Assembly (NCBI GenBank): GCA_902557935.1
Contig: CACECJ010000001.1
Span: 186,001 to 250,000, forward strand
Direction: 5' to 3'
Length of the DNA stretch: 64,000 bases
Source: an uncultured Pelagibacteraceae bacterium
GTDB taxonomy: Bacteria; Pseudomonadota; Alphaproteobacteria; Pelagibacterales; Pelagibacteraceae
Shown: piece by piece, positions 52,943-61,771 of the stretch
Position numbering within the stretch: position 1 is the stretch's first letter
How the letters are laid out: every line of letters begins with the position of its first letter
Position numbers and translations under genes: made by a program
Notes under the pieces: model-generated
Database searches by the model: none
Told to the model about the DNA's origin: nothing
What the model saw: the letters and a program-made list of their open reading frames with translations, nothing else

Positions 52943-53589
52943 TTAATTTTAAGGTACCTTTTAACTTGATGAAAAATTTTCTTTTCTAAAATATTATCAT
53001 CTTTAGAAGAGTCAAAAATAAAGTAATTCCTTTTATTTTTTGCTATTTTTAAAAAGGCATTTTGAGCTCTATTATAGAATGATTGACCAAGATTATCATA
53101 TCTATTAAATGTTTTTCTTTTTAATAATCTTCTTCTAGATGATTTAGCGCTTACCTTCAAAAGAAATGTAATGTTTGGTCTTAATTTACCTAATATGTAA
53201 CGGTGAATATTTTTTATAAAATTGAGATTTACTTTTTTTCCATAAACTTGATATGCAATGGTTGAGTCGTAAAATCTATCACAGATCACAATTTTTTTTT
53301 TTTGTAAAGCTGGTTTAATTTTATTTATAACATGTTCATTTCTTGCAGCTAGATAAAGTAATGTGTCTGTATATTTATCAAATTTATCTTTACTTTTTTT
53401 ATTAAAGTAATCCTTTAAGATAAGTTTTCTAATTAATTCAGCGCTATTTGTTCCGCCTGGCTCTCTTGTATGAATTACATCTATTTTTAGTCTTTTAAGT
53501 TTTTGAAATAATTTATAGCTTTGGTAAGACTTGCCGCAGCCTTCGATTCCTTCGAAAACAATAAAGAGAGGTTTTTTTTTATACATCAC
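52939..53589 (-). CDS. tmk: thymidylate kinase
   Basis: Tmk phosphorylates dTMP to dTDP. The 216 aa protein has the P-loop FIVFEGIEGCGKSYQSYKLFQKLK, THTREPGGT-like VIHTREPGGTNSAELIRKL, AARNEHVINKIKPAL and the DR(Y/F) motif VICDRFYDSTIAYQVYGK. The P-loop has Tyr where most have Ser/Thr plus Thr (GKSYQ rather than GKSTQ). It overlaps holB by 4 bp and the carboxypeptidase gene by 11 bp. Confidence 0.95.
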   Translation of the reverse strand: MMYKKKPLFIVFEGIEGCGKSYQSYKLFQKLKRLKIDVIHTREPGGTNSAELIRKLILKDYFNKKSKDKFDKYTDTLLYLAARNEHVINKIKPALQKKKIVICDRFYDSTIAYQVYGKKVNLNFIKNIHRYILGKLRPNITFLLKVSAKSSRRRLLKRKTFNRYDNLGQSFYNRAQNAFLKIAKNKRNYFIFDSSKDDNILEKKIFHQVKRYLKIK

Positions 53590-54727
53590 CCCAAATTAAA
53601 TAATTAATTGAAGTGACCAAGCTTTTAAAAAAATTAACTTTTTTTAAATCTTCTGCTGCATATAGTGGTATTTTTTTTACAACATTTTTTTTGTTAGATA
53701 TAAGAAGACTAGCAACTTCCTCACCTTTAGAAACAGGGGCAACTATTGGTCCTTTATATTCTAATGAAATTTTTAAATGTCTTATATTTTTTTTATTTAT
53801 TGTGATAAAAAAATCTTCATTAGTAATTGCCTTTATTTTATCTTGTTTGCCTAACCATGTTTCAAGCTCAAAAATACTTTCGTTTGCTTTTGTGACTTCA
53901 AAAGTATTTGTATTTCTAAAACCCCAATTTAGTAGCTTTAAAGACTCTGAGCTTCTTAACGATTTATTGGGAAAACCCGATACCACTGCAATTAATCTTC
54001 GATCATTTTTTTTCATCGAACTTGCTAAAGAATATTTTTCAACCGCTAAATATCCAGTTTTCACTCCATCAACACCTACATTCTTATAGAGTAATGGATT
54101 TCTATTACCTTGTTTAATAGGTTCACCTCCAGTTCTGTCCCATGTAAATGTTTTTTCTTTAAATATTTCATAAAATTCTGGATAGTTCTTTATTAAATAT
54201 TTAGACATTAACGCAATGTCCTTAACTGTTGATACATTATCTGGATCGTTAATGCCTGACGAGTTAGTAAAATTTGTTGATGTCATCCCTATTTCGTCAG
54301 CTTTTTCATTCATCATCTCTGCAAAATTCTCTTCAGAGCCTGCTATTCCTTCAGCCAAAGCAACACATGCATCATTTCCGGAAGCAACAATTATTCCTCT
54401 TAAAAGATCTTCAACAGATACCTGGTCATTGATCATTATGAACATTGATGAGTATCCACTTTGAGATAGTCTCCAGGCATTTTCAGAAATTACAAATTCG
54501 TCTTCAAGAGATAATTTATTTTTATTTATTAAGTCAAATGCTATTATTGAGGTCATTATTTTGGTCATTGATGCCGGGTAAATCTGGGTTTCCGAATCAA
54601 ATTCGTATAAAATTTCGTCTGAATGATAATCTACTAAAATACCTGTCCTAGCATTGATGTTAGGATTTGAGAACACTTTAGTAGATAGCATTAAATATAT
54701 GAAAATTATAATTATTATATTATTCAT
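53579..54727 (-). CDS. D-alanyl-D-alanine carboxypeptidase (PBP5/6 family)
   Basis: This periplasmic enzyme trims the terminal D-Ala of peptidoglycan stem peptides. The 382 aa precursor has a signal peptide (IIIIIFIYLMLSTKVFS). The penicillin-binding motifs are SxxK in YPASMTKIMTSIIAF, SxN as ASGNDACVALAEGIAGS and KTG in VDGVKTGYLAVEKYSLASS. The C-terminal domain typical of PBP5 follows from ~280. It lies in the mltB-rlpA-like-dac-tmk string, so the operon couples wall maturation with replication and translation genes. Confidence 0.94.
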   Translation of the reverse strand: MNNIIIIIFIYLMLSTKVFSNPNINARTGILVDYHSDEILYEFDSETQIYPASMTKIMTSIIAFDLINKNKLSLEDEFVISENAWRLSQSGYSSMFIMINDQVSVEDLLRGIIVASGNDACVALAEGIAGSEENFAEMMNEKADEIGMTSTNFTNSSGINDPDNVSTVKDIALMSKYLIKNYPEFYEIFKEKTFTWDRTGGEPIKQGNRNPLLYKNVGVDGVKTGYLAVEKYSLASSMKKNDRRLIAVVSGFPNKSLRSSESLKLLNWGFRNTNTFEVTKANESIFELETWLGKQDKIKAITNEDFFITINKKNIRHLKISLEYKGPIVAPVSKGEEVASLLISNKKNVVKKIPLYAAEDLKKVNFFKSLVTSINYLIWGDV

Positions 54728-55457
54728 TTGTAAAAATATCTAACTCTTCGAATCCAAATTCTTTTAATAGAATGTAATCATTTTTCATTAAATTAATAGT
54801 TAAATATGGGCCTGAAAATAAATCAATTTCATTATTTTTATTTTTCTTACTTCTTAATTTTTTTATATCATAATCTGGAAGTTTTTTAGCGATTCTTTCT
54901 TTTAAAAATTCTGTGGTATTTTTTGAGTAAAAACTACCAATCAATATATACAATTTTGTTTTTGACCTATCTTTTTTAATATCTTTATCTTTGGATATAT
55001 TGGAAATTTTAACTGAGGTTACAGGGGCATTAGAAGATATTTTTTTTTCTTCATTAAAAATTTTTGCTTTTTTTGCTACAAAAGATTTATTTTTTTTTAT
55101 TTCTATTACCTCGACTAGAGGAAGGTTCACGTCTAAATCAAGTTGCCTTGCAACTTCATCAGTAATTAGAATCTTATAGAAATCAGAAAAATTTGTTTTT
55201 TTAAAGTTTTCCACAACAATAGAAGATTTTGTTTTAGGGTTTATAATCTTTATTAGAGTGTTAGTTCTTAGTTTATTATGTGCAACCTGAACAGCTGAAT
55301 TATCAAGTTTTATTTTTATCGTTTTGTTTAAATAATCTTTTTCATTATAAATAAATGCAAAACCTTTTGAATTATAGGTAGAATTATTAATTGAAATTGA
55401 GTTATAATTTGTACACGACGCTAAAAATAAAAATGTTAACAAAAATCTAAATTTCAT
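54720..55457 (-). CDS. degenerate RlpA-like lipoprotein with SPOR domain
   Basis: The 245 aa protein has a lipoprotein signal (FLLTFLFLASC). A divergent double-psi beta-barrel region (about 30-130) resembles RlpA: AVQVAHNKLRTNTLIKIINPKTKSSIVV aligns with its AAHKTLP...VRVTN part. A basic linker and a C-terminal SPOR peptidoglycan-binding domain (YILIGSFYSKNTTEFLKERI...FSGPYLTINLMKNDYILLKEFGF) complete it. RlpA is a septal lytic transglycosylase; here the ASWYG and TANGE motifs are not recognisable, so activity is doubtful. Position between mltB and dac supports the family call. Confidence 0.78.
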   Translation of the reverse strand: MKFRFLLTFLFLASCTNYNSISINNSTYNSKGFAFIYNEKDYLNKTIKIKLDNSAVQVAHNKLRTNTLIKIINPKTKSSIVVENFKKTNFSDFYKILITDEVARQLDLDVNLPLVEVIEIKKNKSFVAKKAKIFNEEKKISSNAPVTSVKISNISKDKDIKKDRSKTKLYILIGSFYSKNTTEFLKERIAKKLPDYDIKKLRSKKNKNNEIDLFSGPYLTINLMKNDYILLKEFGFEELDIFTNE

Positions 55458-56463
55458 TTTTAAAGCTTTCTTTTAACGTACATACAGCAAGCGCAAATCT
55501 TAAAGATCTATTCCAACTTAAAATTTTTTCGTAGTTTTCAAAAATAATATATGCTGGGGTCAGGGTACTAGCTCCAGGAATTATATCTTTGTCCGGAATA
55601 ATAATTGCAGCAATTAAATTTTTACTATTTAAATTAAGATTTTCAAAATTTTTTATATATTTTTTAAAAAAAATAACTTTTTTTTTATTATTTATATTTC
55701 TAGCTGAAGAATTAAGATATTTTTTAGGGATATTTTTATTCAGCTCCACTTTAAAAAAACAAGGGCTATTTTTTTTCCATCCAATTTTTTTTAGATAATT
55801 TGCTGCTGATGCAAAAGAATCTTCGGTTTTTTTTAATTCAATTGTTTTGTTATCGTTGTAATCAATAGCGTAATTTTTAATAGTTCTCGGCATAAATTGA
55901 AAATTACCAAAAGCTCCAGCCCATGAACCATATAAAATATCTTTATTAATAATTTTTTTATCAACTAAATTTAATAGAATTAATAATTCACTTGTAAAAA
56001 ATTCACTTCTCCTTTTATCGTAACTCAGTGTTGCTAAAGAAGATACTATATCCATCTTTCCTAAGTATTTTCCGAAATTAGTTTCTATACCCATTAAAGC
56101 TAATAACAACTCTTTCTCTACGTCAAATTCCTTTTCAACTTTGTCAATTGTTGGTTTTTCTTTTTTGTACAGTTTGAGACCGTCATTAATTTTCCTCTTT
56201 GAGGTTCGCTTTTTAATATATGTAAATGTATCTTCATAAAACTCAGGCTGATATCTGTCGTATTCAATTACTTTTGGTAAATATTTTGCTTCAGACATCA
56301 CATCTTCAACTACTTTTTTTGATATCCCAGATTTAATTGCTTCTTTTTTAAAGTCGTTAAGCCAATCAACGAAGCTGCGATCTGCGCTGTGTGCGTTAAA
56401 AGATAAAAATATATTAAAAAAAAGGAATAAACTTAAAATTTTAAACATCTTTTTAGTTATCAT
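55447..56463 (-). CDS. mltB: lytic murein transglycosylase B
   Basis: MltB cleaves glycan strands of peptidoglycan, forming 1,6-anhydro ends. The 338 aa precursor starts with a signal peptide (ILSLFLFFNIFLSFNAHSA). The core has YDRYQPEFYEDTFTYIKKR, the catalytic Glu in LLALMGIETNFGKYLG, SLATLSYDKRRSEFF, GSWAGAFGNFQFMPRTIKNYAIDYN, and SFASAANYLKKIGWK. These are diagnostic of the SLT-2/MltB family. It is the first gene of the minus-strand operon reaching down to 48.9 kb. Confidence 0.95.
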   Translation of the reverse strand: MITKKMFKILSLFLFFNIFLSFNAHSADRSFVDWLNDFKKEAIKSGISKKVVEDVMSEAKYLPKVIEYDRYQPEFYEDTFTYIKKRTSKRKINDGLKLYKKEKPTIDKVEKEFDVEKELLLALMGIETNFGKYLGKMDIVSSLATLSYDKRRSEFFTSELLILLNLVDKKIINKDILYGSWAGAFGNFQFMPRTIKNYAIDYNDNKTIELKKTEDSFASAANYLKKIGWKKNSPCFFKVELNKNIPKKYLNSSARNINNKKKVIFFKKYIKNFENLNLNSKNLIAAIIIPDKDIIPGASTLTPAYIIFENYEKILSWNRSLRFALAVCTLKESFKNEI

Positions 56464-56554
56464 ATTTACTATTTATTAACTAGCATTTGCAATGAAATTA
56501 CTTAAATATTGTTATTTGTTAGCATTGATAGTAATAAGTAATGCGAATTTTTCT

Positions 56555-56644
56555 GGAGAGGTGGCTGAGCGGTTGAAAGCACTGGTCTTGAAAACCAGCA
56601 ACGGGGCAACTCGTTCGTGGGTTCGAATCCCACCCTCTCCGCCA
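56555..56644 (+). tRNA. tRNA-Ser (anticodon TGA)
   Basis: Acceptor GGAGAGG pairs with CCTCTCC. The anticodon arm CTGGT-CTTGAAA-ACCAG carries TGA. A long variable arm (AACGGGGCAACTCGTT) is typical of tRNA-Ser, the T-arm is GTGGGTTCGAATCCCAC, and CCA is encoded. The 3' end directly abuts the stop codon of the convergent sdhE. Confidence 0.97.
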
Positions 56645-56902
56645 TTATATTTTAAATTTTTTAAAAATCTTTGAAATTGGATTTTTTTCAATATTATCCT
56701 CGTTAATATCAAAATTATAATAATTTCTTATAACTTCATCCTCTAGTTTCAAAAAAAACTCAAGCTCTTCTAATTCTTTTTTTTTAAAAGTGTTAATATA
56801 TTTCTTCACAAAACTACTCAATAAAATATCCATTTCTTTAGTCCCTCTATATGAAGCTCTGTATAAAAGTTTTTTTTTGAATATTTCTAATTCATCAGAC
56901 AT
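56645..56902 (-). CDS. sdhE: succinate dehydrogenase assembly factor (SdhE/SDHAF2 family)
   Basis: SdhE promotes covalent flavinylation of succinate dehydrogenase. The 85 aa protein has the family motif KKLLYRASYRGTKEMDILLSSFV (RGxxE), and ELEELEFFLKLEDEVIRNYY in the second half (L-x-x-L-E-x-D-x2-L-x2-W/Y). It is divergent from recG by 24 bp, the usual alphaproteobacterial recG-sdhE neighbourhood, and ends exactly at the tRNA-Ser 3' end. Confidence 0.92.
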   Translation of the reverse strand: MSDELEIFKKKLLYRASYRGTKEMDILLSSFVKKYINTFKKKELEELEFFLKLEDEVIRNYYNFDINEDNIEKNPISKIFKKFKI

Positions 56903-56926
56903 CTAAATATAATATATATATTATAA

Positions 56927-58984
56927 ATGAGTTCACTAAAAAAAGATTATTTTTTTCAAAATGTAAGAAAATTGAATGGTGTTGGGACTCAACTATCTAA
57001 ATATTTAAAAAAGAAAAAAATAGAGAAAATAAAAGATATTTTATTGAACCTGCCATATTCAGAAACAGATAGATCCAAAATAAGTGATTTGAATTCCCTC
57101 GAAATAGGTAAAATACAAACAATTAAGGTAAAGGTAAAAAAAATTAATTTTCCACGTATTAGAAATTTACCTAATAAGATTTTATGTGAAAATGAATCAG
57201 GAAAAATTGAAATAGTTTATTTTAATAGTAGAGAAGGATACTTAAGAAAAATATTTCCAATAAATGAATGGGTTGTCATTAGCGGAAAAGTTAATTTTTT
57301 TAACAAAAATTATCAGATTACAAATCCAGATTATGTAACTTCTTTAGATAAGGAGGAATATGTAGCCAAAAATATACCTAAATACAACTTAACAAAAGGT
57401 ATTAACGAAAAAAAATATAGATCGATAAGTGAACAGGTGGTTAAGAATATACCAATAATAGATGATTGGTTAGATAGTAAATTTCTAAAAATGAATAATT
57501 TTTTAAATTGGAATGATACTTTTAAATCATTACATTTTTCAGGAGAAGCTAGAGATATTAATTCTAATAGTTATAGAAGATTAGTTTTTGATGAAATTTG
57601 TGCAAACTTTATAACATTATCAAAAAACAGAGCTCGAGTGAAAAGTAATAAATTGGAAAAACTGTTTAATGGGCTGTTATCAAAAAAAGTTGAAAACTTT
57701 TTACCTTTTAAATTAACAGGCGGCCAAATTAATGCTCTTAAAGAAATTAATGAGGATTTGAGAAGTAATAAAAGAATGTTTAGAATTTTGCAGGGAGATG
57801 TAGGGTCTGGTAAAACTATAATTTCTCTACTTTCAATAGCAAATGTTATAGAAAGTGGCTATCAATGTGCCTTAATGGGTCCAACTGAAATTTTAACAAG
57901 TCAACATTTTAATTTTGCACAAAAAATATTTGACAAGAAAAAAATTAAAATAGAATTTTTATCAAGTAAAACAGAGACAACAAAAAGAAATAAAATCTTA
58001 AAAGAACTTAAAGATGGCAAAATTGATTTACTAATTGGTACTCATTCTTTATTTCAAAAAAAAATAAAATTTAAAAAACTTGGCTATGTTGTCATCGATG
58101 AACAACATAAATTTGGAGTTAAGCAAAGATTAGAGCTAGCAAAAAAGGGAGGAAAAAATTGTGATTTATTATTAATGTCAGCCACTCCTATTCCAAGAAC
58201 TATGATGATGTCACTCTACGGTGATATGGATGTTTCAAAAATTATGGAAAAACCATTTGGTAGAAAAAAAATAATTACACTAAGTAAACCTGAAAAAAAA
58301 ATAGATGAATTATGGAATTTTATAAGAAAATATATAAGTAATAAAAATCAAATTTTTTGGGTTTGCCCTTTAATTGAAGATTCTAAAATTCTTGATTACA
58401 CGTCTGCTAAAAAAAAATATGAGATAATAAATAATAAATTCCCGAATAAAGTAGGATTAATACATGGGGCTCTTGAAAAAAATGATAAAGAAAAAGTCTT
58501 AAAAAAATTTTTAAGTAAAGAAATATCAATATTGGTTTCAACAACTGTGATAGAAGTAGGTATAGATTTTCCTAACGCTAATTTAATTGTAATTGAAAAT
58601 GCTAATAAATTTGGTTTAGCTCAGCTTCATCAATTAAGAGGTAGAGTGGGAAGAGGTAATCAGCAAGGTACTTGTATTCTATTATTTAAAGATGGTTTAA
58701 GTAAAAACGCAATCAAAAGAATTAGAATATTAAAAGAATCTGATGATGGATTTTTTATAGCTGAAGAAGATTTGAAACTAAGAGGATTCGGAGATTTAAT
58801 TGGATACCAACAGAGTGGTATAAAAATTTTTAAGTTTGCAGATCCTGTGATTCATGATGATATTTTTAAACTTGCTGAAGACTTTGTTTCAGAAATTGAA
58901 AATGAAATAAATAACGAAAAATATAGTTTTTTACTTAAATTATTTGATAAGTCTGAAATAATAAAGTTTTCTGATTTTGAATGA
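56927..58984 (+). CDS. recG: ATP-dependent DNA helicase RecG
   Basis: RecG remodels stalled forks and Holliday junctions. The 685 aa protein has the N-terminal wedge/OB region (KDILLNLPYSETDRSKI to ITNPDYV), then the superfamily 2 motifs: LTGGQINALKEI, motif I QGDVGSGKTIISLL, ALMGPTEILTSQHF, motif II VIDEQHKFGVKQR, motif III LMSATPIPRTMMMSLYGD, VSTTVIEVGIDFPNANLIVIENA and LHQLRGRVGRG. The C-terminal TRG motif region is also present. Length matches the family. Confidence 0.97.
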   Translation: MSSLKKDYFFQNVRKLNGVGTQLSKYLKKKKIEKIKDILLNLPYSETDRSKISDLNSLEIGKIQTIKVKVKKINFPRIRNLPNKILCENESGKIEIVYFNSREGYLRKIFPINEWVVISGKVNFFNKNYQITNPDYVTSLDKEEYVAKNIPKYNLTKGINEKKYRSISEQVVKNIPIIDDWLDSKFLKMNNFLNWNDTFKSLHFSGEARDINSNSYRRLVFDEICANFITLSKNRARVKSNKLEKLFNGLLSKKVENFLPFKLTGGQINALKEINEDLRSNKRMFRILQGDVGSGKTIISLLSIANVIESGYQCALMGPTEILTSQHFNFAQKIFDKKKIKIEFLSSKTETTKRNKILKELKDGKIDLLIGTHSLFQKKIKFKKLGYVVIDEQHKFGVKQRLELAKKGGKNCDLLLMSATPIPRTMMMSLYGDMDVSKIMEKPFGRKKIITLSKPEKKIDELWNFIRKYISNKNQIFWVCPLIEDSKILDYTSAKKKYEIINNKFPNKVGLIHGALEKNDKEKVLKKFLSKEISILVSTTVIEVGIDFPNANLIVIENANKFGLAQLHQLRGRVGRGNQQGTCILLFKDGLSKNAIKRIRILKESDDGFFIAEEDLKLRGFGDLIGYQQSGIKIFKFADPVIHDDIFKLAEDFVSEIENEINNEKYSFLLKLFDKSEIIKFSDFE

Positions 58985-58987
58985 CTA

Positions 58988-59599
58988 TTAATTAATATTT
59001 GTAGTTCCTGCTGATACTATAAATTTAGAGGCTTGTTCAAAAGTCACGTCTAAATATATAAGATCTTTTTTAGGTACCATTAACAAAAAGCCACTAGTTG
59101 GATTAGGAGTAGTCGGTACAAAAACATTAATTAATTCATCTTTAATTTTATCCTTTATAATACCTTGATTTTCTTTGGTGGCAAAACCTACGGCCCAAAC
59201 TCCTTTTCTTGGATATTCTAAAAGAACAACACTTTTTTGATTGTTATCAGTTTTTGTAAAACTTTCTGTCATCTGACCAATAGCAGAATAAATAGTTCTT
59301 AAGATAGGAATTTTTTTTAGTATATTATTAAATATCTCAAAAAATTTTTTTCCTAAGAAAGATAAAGAAAGCCAGCCGATTAGTGTTATAAATACTAGCG
59401 CAACTAATATTTCTAAACCTGGAATATTAAACGGGAGATAGTTGTTTGGATTAATTTCTTTCGGAATAATTTTGCCAGATACACGAATAAAAAAAAGAGT
59501 TAAATATAAAGTAATACCTATTGGTATTAGGACAACAACCCCAGCAATGAAATTATTCCTAATTTTAGCAAATATCGATTTTTTAATACTTTTTTCCAT
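58988..59599 (-). CDS. DUF502 family membrane protein
   Basis: The 203 aa protein has two membrane helices (NFIAGVVVLIPIGITLYLTLFFI and LEILVALVFITLIGWLSLSFLGKKFF). It also has the DUF502 hallmarks PILRTIYSAIGQMTESF, VVLLEYPRKGVWAVGFATKE, INVFVPTTPNPTSGFLLMVPKKDL and LDVTFEQASKFIVSAG. Function is unknown; plant and bacterial homologues are inner-membrane proteins. ATG at 59599 is preferred to the TTG at 59626. The end lies 3 bp from the recG stop, convergent, as commonly seen in Alphaproteobacteria. Confidence 0.92.
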   Translation of the reverse strand: MEKSIKKSIFAKIRNNFIAGVVVLIPIGITLYLTLFFIRVSGKIIPKEINPNNYLPFNIPGLEILVALVFITLIGWLSLSFLGKKFFEIFNNILKKIPILRTIYSAIGQMTESFTKTDNNQKSVVLLEYPRKGVWAVGFATKENQGIIKDKIKDELINVFVPTTPNPTSGFLLMVPKKDLIYLDVTFEQASKFIVSAGTTNIN

Positions 59600-59692
59600 T
59601 TTTTTATGAATAGCTAGAATAAACAATAAAAATTATTATTAATATAAAAATTGCAATTAGTAATTTATTATTTAAAATCATGAATCCATAAT

Positions 59693-60526
59693 ATGTATAA
59701 CATAAACAGAAGAAAATTTCTTGGTTTAATTGGTTGTGGTTGTTGCTCTATCGTTTTGCCATCATGTACAAGCGTACCTATAACCGAGAGAAAGCAACTT
59801 AGTATAATCCCTGAGTCTAGAATTAACCGTCAGGCTGCAGTAGCTTATGAAAATTTCAGAAGTAAATCTAAAATTATAAACACTGGTTCTCAGTTAAAAC
59901 AAATTATAAATATAGGTAAAAAAATGGAGAATGCTGTAAGTGCATTTTTTCTAAATCAAGGAAAGAACGATCCTACAAAAAATTTTGAGTGGGATTATAT
60001 ACTTGTCGATAACGATAAAGTTGTGAATGCTTGGTGTATGCCTGGAGGTAAAATTGCCGTATATACTGGATTGTTAAAAATAACTAAAAATATTGATGCT
60101 CTATCAATAGTAATGGGACATGAAATAGCCCATGCAGTAGCAAGACATTCAGTAGAACGAATGAGTCAGGCTATGACAATAAATCTTGGCACAGCGGTAG
60201 CTGATATTTTTTTAGGGGGAGCGATTAATAGAACAAGAAATACTGTTGGTCAAAATACCGGTTTAGATATATTTCAGTTAGGTATAATGAACCCTTTCGG
60301 AAGAAAACAAGAGACAGAGGCAGATTATCTAGGATTAATTTTTTCATCTTTGTCCGGTTATGACATAAGAGAGTCAGTTAATTTATGGAAAAGAATGGCT
60401 GAAAAAAATAAAGGTAAAGAACCGCCTGTTTTCCTTAGTACGCATCCAAGCAGTTCAAAGAGAATAGAAAATTTACAGGGTTGGATAAATGAGGTTATGA
60501 TTGATTATCCACCAATTAAAATTTAG
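59693..60526 (+). CDS. M48 family metalloprotease with Tat/lipoprotein-type signal
   Basis: The 277 aa protein is a periplasmic zinc protease. The N-terminus (NRRKFLGLIGCGCCSIVLPSC) has a twin-arginine motif followed by a hydrophobic stretch and candidate lipobox cysteines. The catalytic site is VMGHEIAHAVARHSVERM (HExxH), with the third ligand Glu in QETEADYLGLIFSSLSGYD. THPSSSKRIENL is the C-terminal family motif. Relatives such as BepA/LoiP assist outer-membrane protein quality control; that role is inferred from family only. Confidence 0.92.
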   Translation: MYNINRRKFLGLIGCGCCSIVLPSCTSVPITERKQLSIIPESRINRQAAVAYENFRSKSKIINTGSQLKQIINIGKKMENAVSAFFLNQGKNDPTKNFEWDYILVDNDKVVNAWCMPGGKIAVYTGLLKITKNIDALSIVMGHEIAHAVARHSVERMSQAMTINLGTAVADIFLGGAINRTRNTVGQNTGLDIFQLGIMNPFGRKQETEADYLGLIFSSLSGYDIRESVNLWKRMAEKNKGKEPPVFLSTHPSSSKRIENLQGWINEVMIDYPPIKI

Positions 60527-60530
60527 TAAT

Positions 60531-60606
60531 TGGTGAGCCCTGATGGACTCGAACCATCGACACCCTCCTTAAAAGGGAGGTGCTCTACCAACTGAGCTAA
60601 GGGCCC
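60531..60606 (-). tRNA. tRNA-Lys (anticodon TTT)
   Basis: On the minus strand the acceptor GGGCCCT pairs with AGGGCTC (one G-T). The anticodon arm CTCCC-TTTTAAG-GAGGG region carries TTT in the loop CTTTTAA, the T-arm is GATGGTTCGAGTCCATC, and CCA is encoded. It lies 4 bp after the convergent M48 gene. Confidence 0.95.
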
Positions 60607-60650
60607 TTAGAAACGATCTTTTATATATTAATTAAAGAAAATTCAAATAC

Positions 60651-61766
60651 TTAATCAAAAAAATTTATATATTTTTTATAAAAATTCTTAAAACTACCAT
60701 TTTTTATACTAGTTCTAATTTCCCGCATAAATTGTTGATAAAAATATATATTGTGTAAAGAAATTAACATAGAGGACAACATTTCATCAGATTTAATTAA
60801 GTGGTGAAGGTAGCTTTTAGAGTATTGATTTAAATCTTTAATGTCGCATTTAGGATCAAGAGGTGATTTATCATTTTTAAATTTCGAATTTTTAAGGTTC
60901 AATTTTCCATCCCAAGTAAATGCCAAACCAGTCCTGCCTGAGCGTGTTGGCATCACACAATCAAACATGTCAATACCCTCATATACTGCTCCAAGTATAT
61001 CAGAGGGAGTGCCTACTCCCATTAAATATCTTGGTTTATCATTTGGAAGATACTTTGTAGTATCATTTAAAATCTTAAACATCTTATCTTGTTTTTCACC
61101 CACAGCTAAACCGCCCATTGCATATCCATCAAAACCAATTTCAATTAATTTTTCTATGCTCTCAACTCTTAAATCTTTATATAAACCACCTTGAGCAATA
61201 CCAAATAAAGCTTTCGATTTATTTAAACCAAATTCAACTTTACATCTTTTAGCCCAATTGGTTGAAACATCAATTGCGCTTGATAAAATCTTTTTATCAT
61301 TAGTTAACTTTGGACATTCATCTAAAACCATAATAATATCAGAATTAATTGCTTTCTGCACTTGGATACTTTTTTCTGGACTTAAAATAATTTTTTTTCC
61401 ATCTATATGAGATTTAAAGATAGCTCCAAGTTTTAAATCTATATTATTTAAATTTGATAAAGACATAATTTGATAACCTCCAGAGTCAGTCAAGATTGGT
61501 TTCTTCCAATTCATAAAGTTATGTAAGCCACCAAATTTTGTCAAAATTTCTATGCCTGGTCTTAATAATAGATGGTATGTGTTACCTAAAATTATTTGAG
61601 TATTTGTTTGGTGAATATCATCTGTAAACACTCCTTTTATTGTGCCTTGAGTTCCCACTGGCATAAATGCGGGAGTATCAATTGATCCTCTAGGAGTATC
61701 TATTTTGCCAAGTCTAGCTTTATCATCTTGAGCTATTAACTCAAATGAAAAATCTTTATCTAACAT
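60651..61766 (-). CDS. tgt: queuine tRNA-ribosyltransferase with altered zinc site
   Basis: Tgt exchanges guanine for preQ1 at the wobble position of tRNAs with GUN anticodons. The 371 aa protein has LGNTYHLLLRPG, PILTDSGGYQIMSLS, LDECPKL, GIAQGGLYKDLR, GYAMGGLAVGE, RYLMGVGTPSDIL and the nucleophile region MFDCVMPTRSGRTGLAFT. The zinc site is abnormal: after PLDPKCD the usual CxC-x2-C pattern reads CDIKDL, so two of three cysteines are gone, while the C-terminal HN remains. The gene heads tgt-ppi-coaD or is the last in the gyrA-coaD-ppi-tgt direction, 5 bp after the cyclophilin gene. Confidence 0.95.
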   Translation of the reverse strand: MLDKDFSFELIAQDDKARLGKIDTPRGSIDTPAFMPVGTQGTIKGVFTDDIHQTNTQIILGNTYHLLLRPGIEILTKFGGLHNFMNWKKPILTDSGGYQIMSLSNLNNIDLKLGAIFKSHIDGKKIILSPEKSIQVQKAINSDIIMVLDECPKLTNDKKILSSAIDVSTNWAKRCKVEFGLNKSKALFGIAQGGLYKDLRVESIEKLIEIGFDGYAMGGLAVGEKQDKMFKILNDTTKYLPNDKPRYLMGVGTPSDILGAVYEGIDMFDCVMPTRSGRTGLAFTWDGKLNLKNSKFKNDKSPLDPKCDIKDLNQYSKSYLHHLIKSDEMLSSMLISLHNIYFYQQFMREIRTSIKNGSFKNFYKKYINFFD

Positions 61767-61771
61767 GAAAT

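Noticed and set aside
53613-54464. Plus-strand ORFs over the carboxypeptidase gene
   Set aside because: Antisense shadows; no recognisable motifs or initiation signals.
56492-56674. Plus-strand ORF of 60 aa across the tRNA-Ser region
   Set aside because: Its second half is a translation of tRNA-Ser; the first part resembles a signal peptide but leads to no domain.
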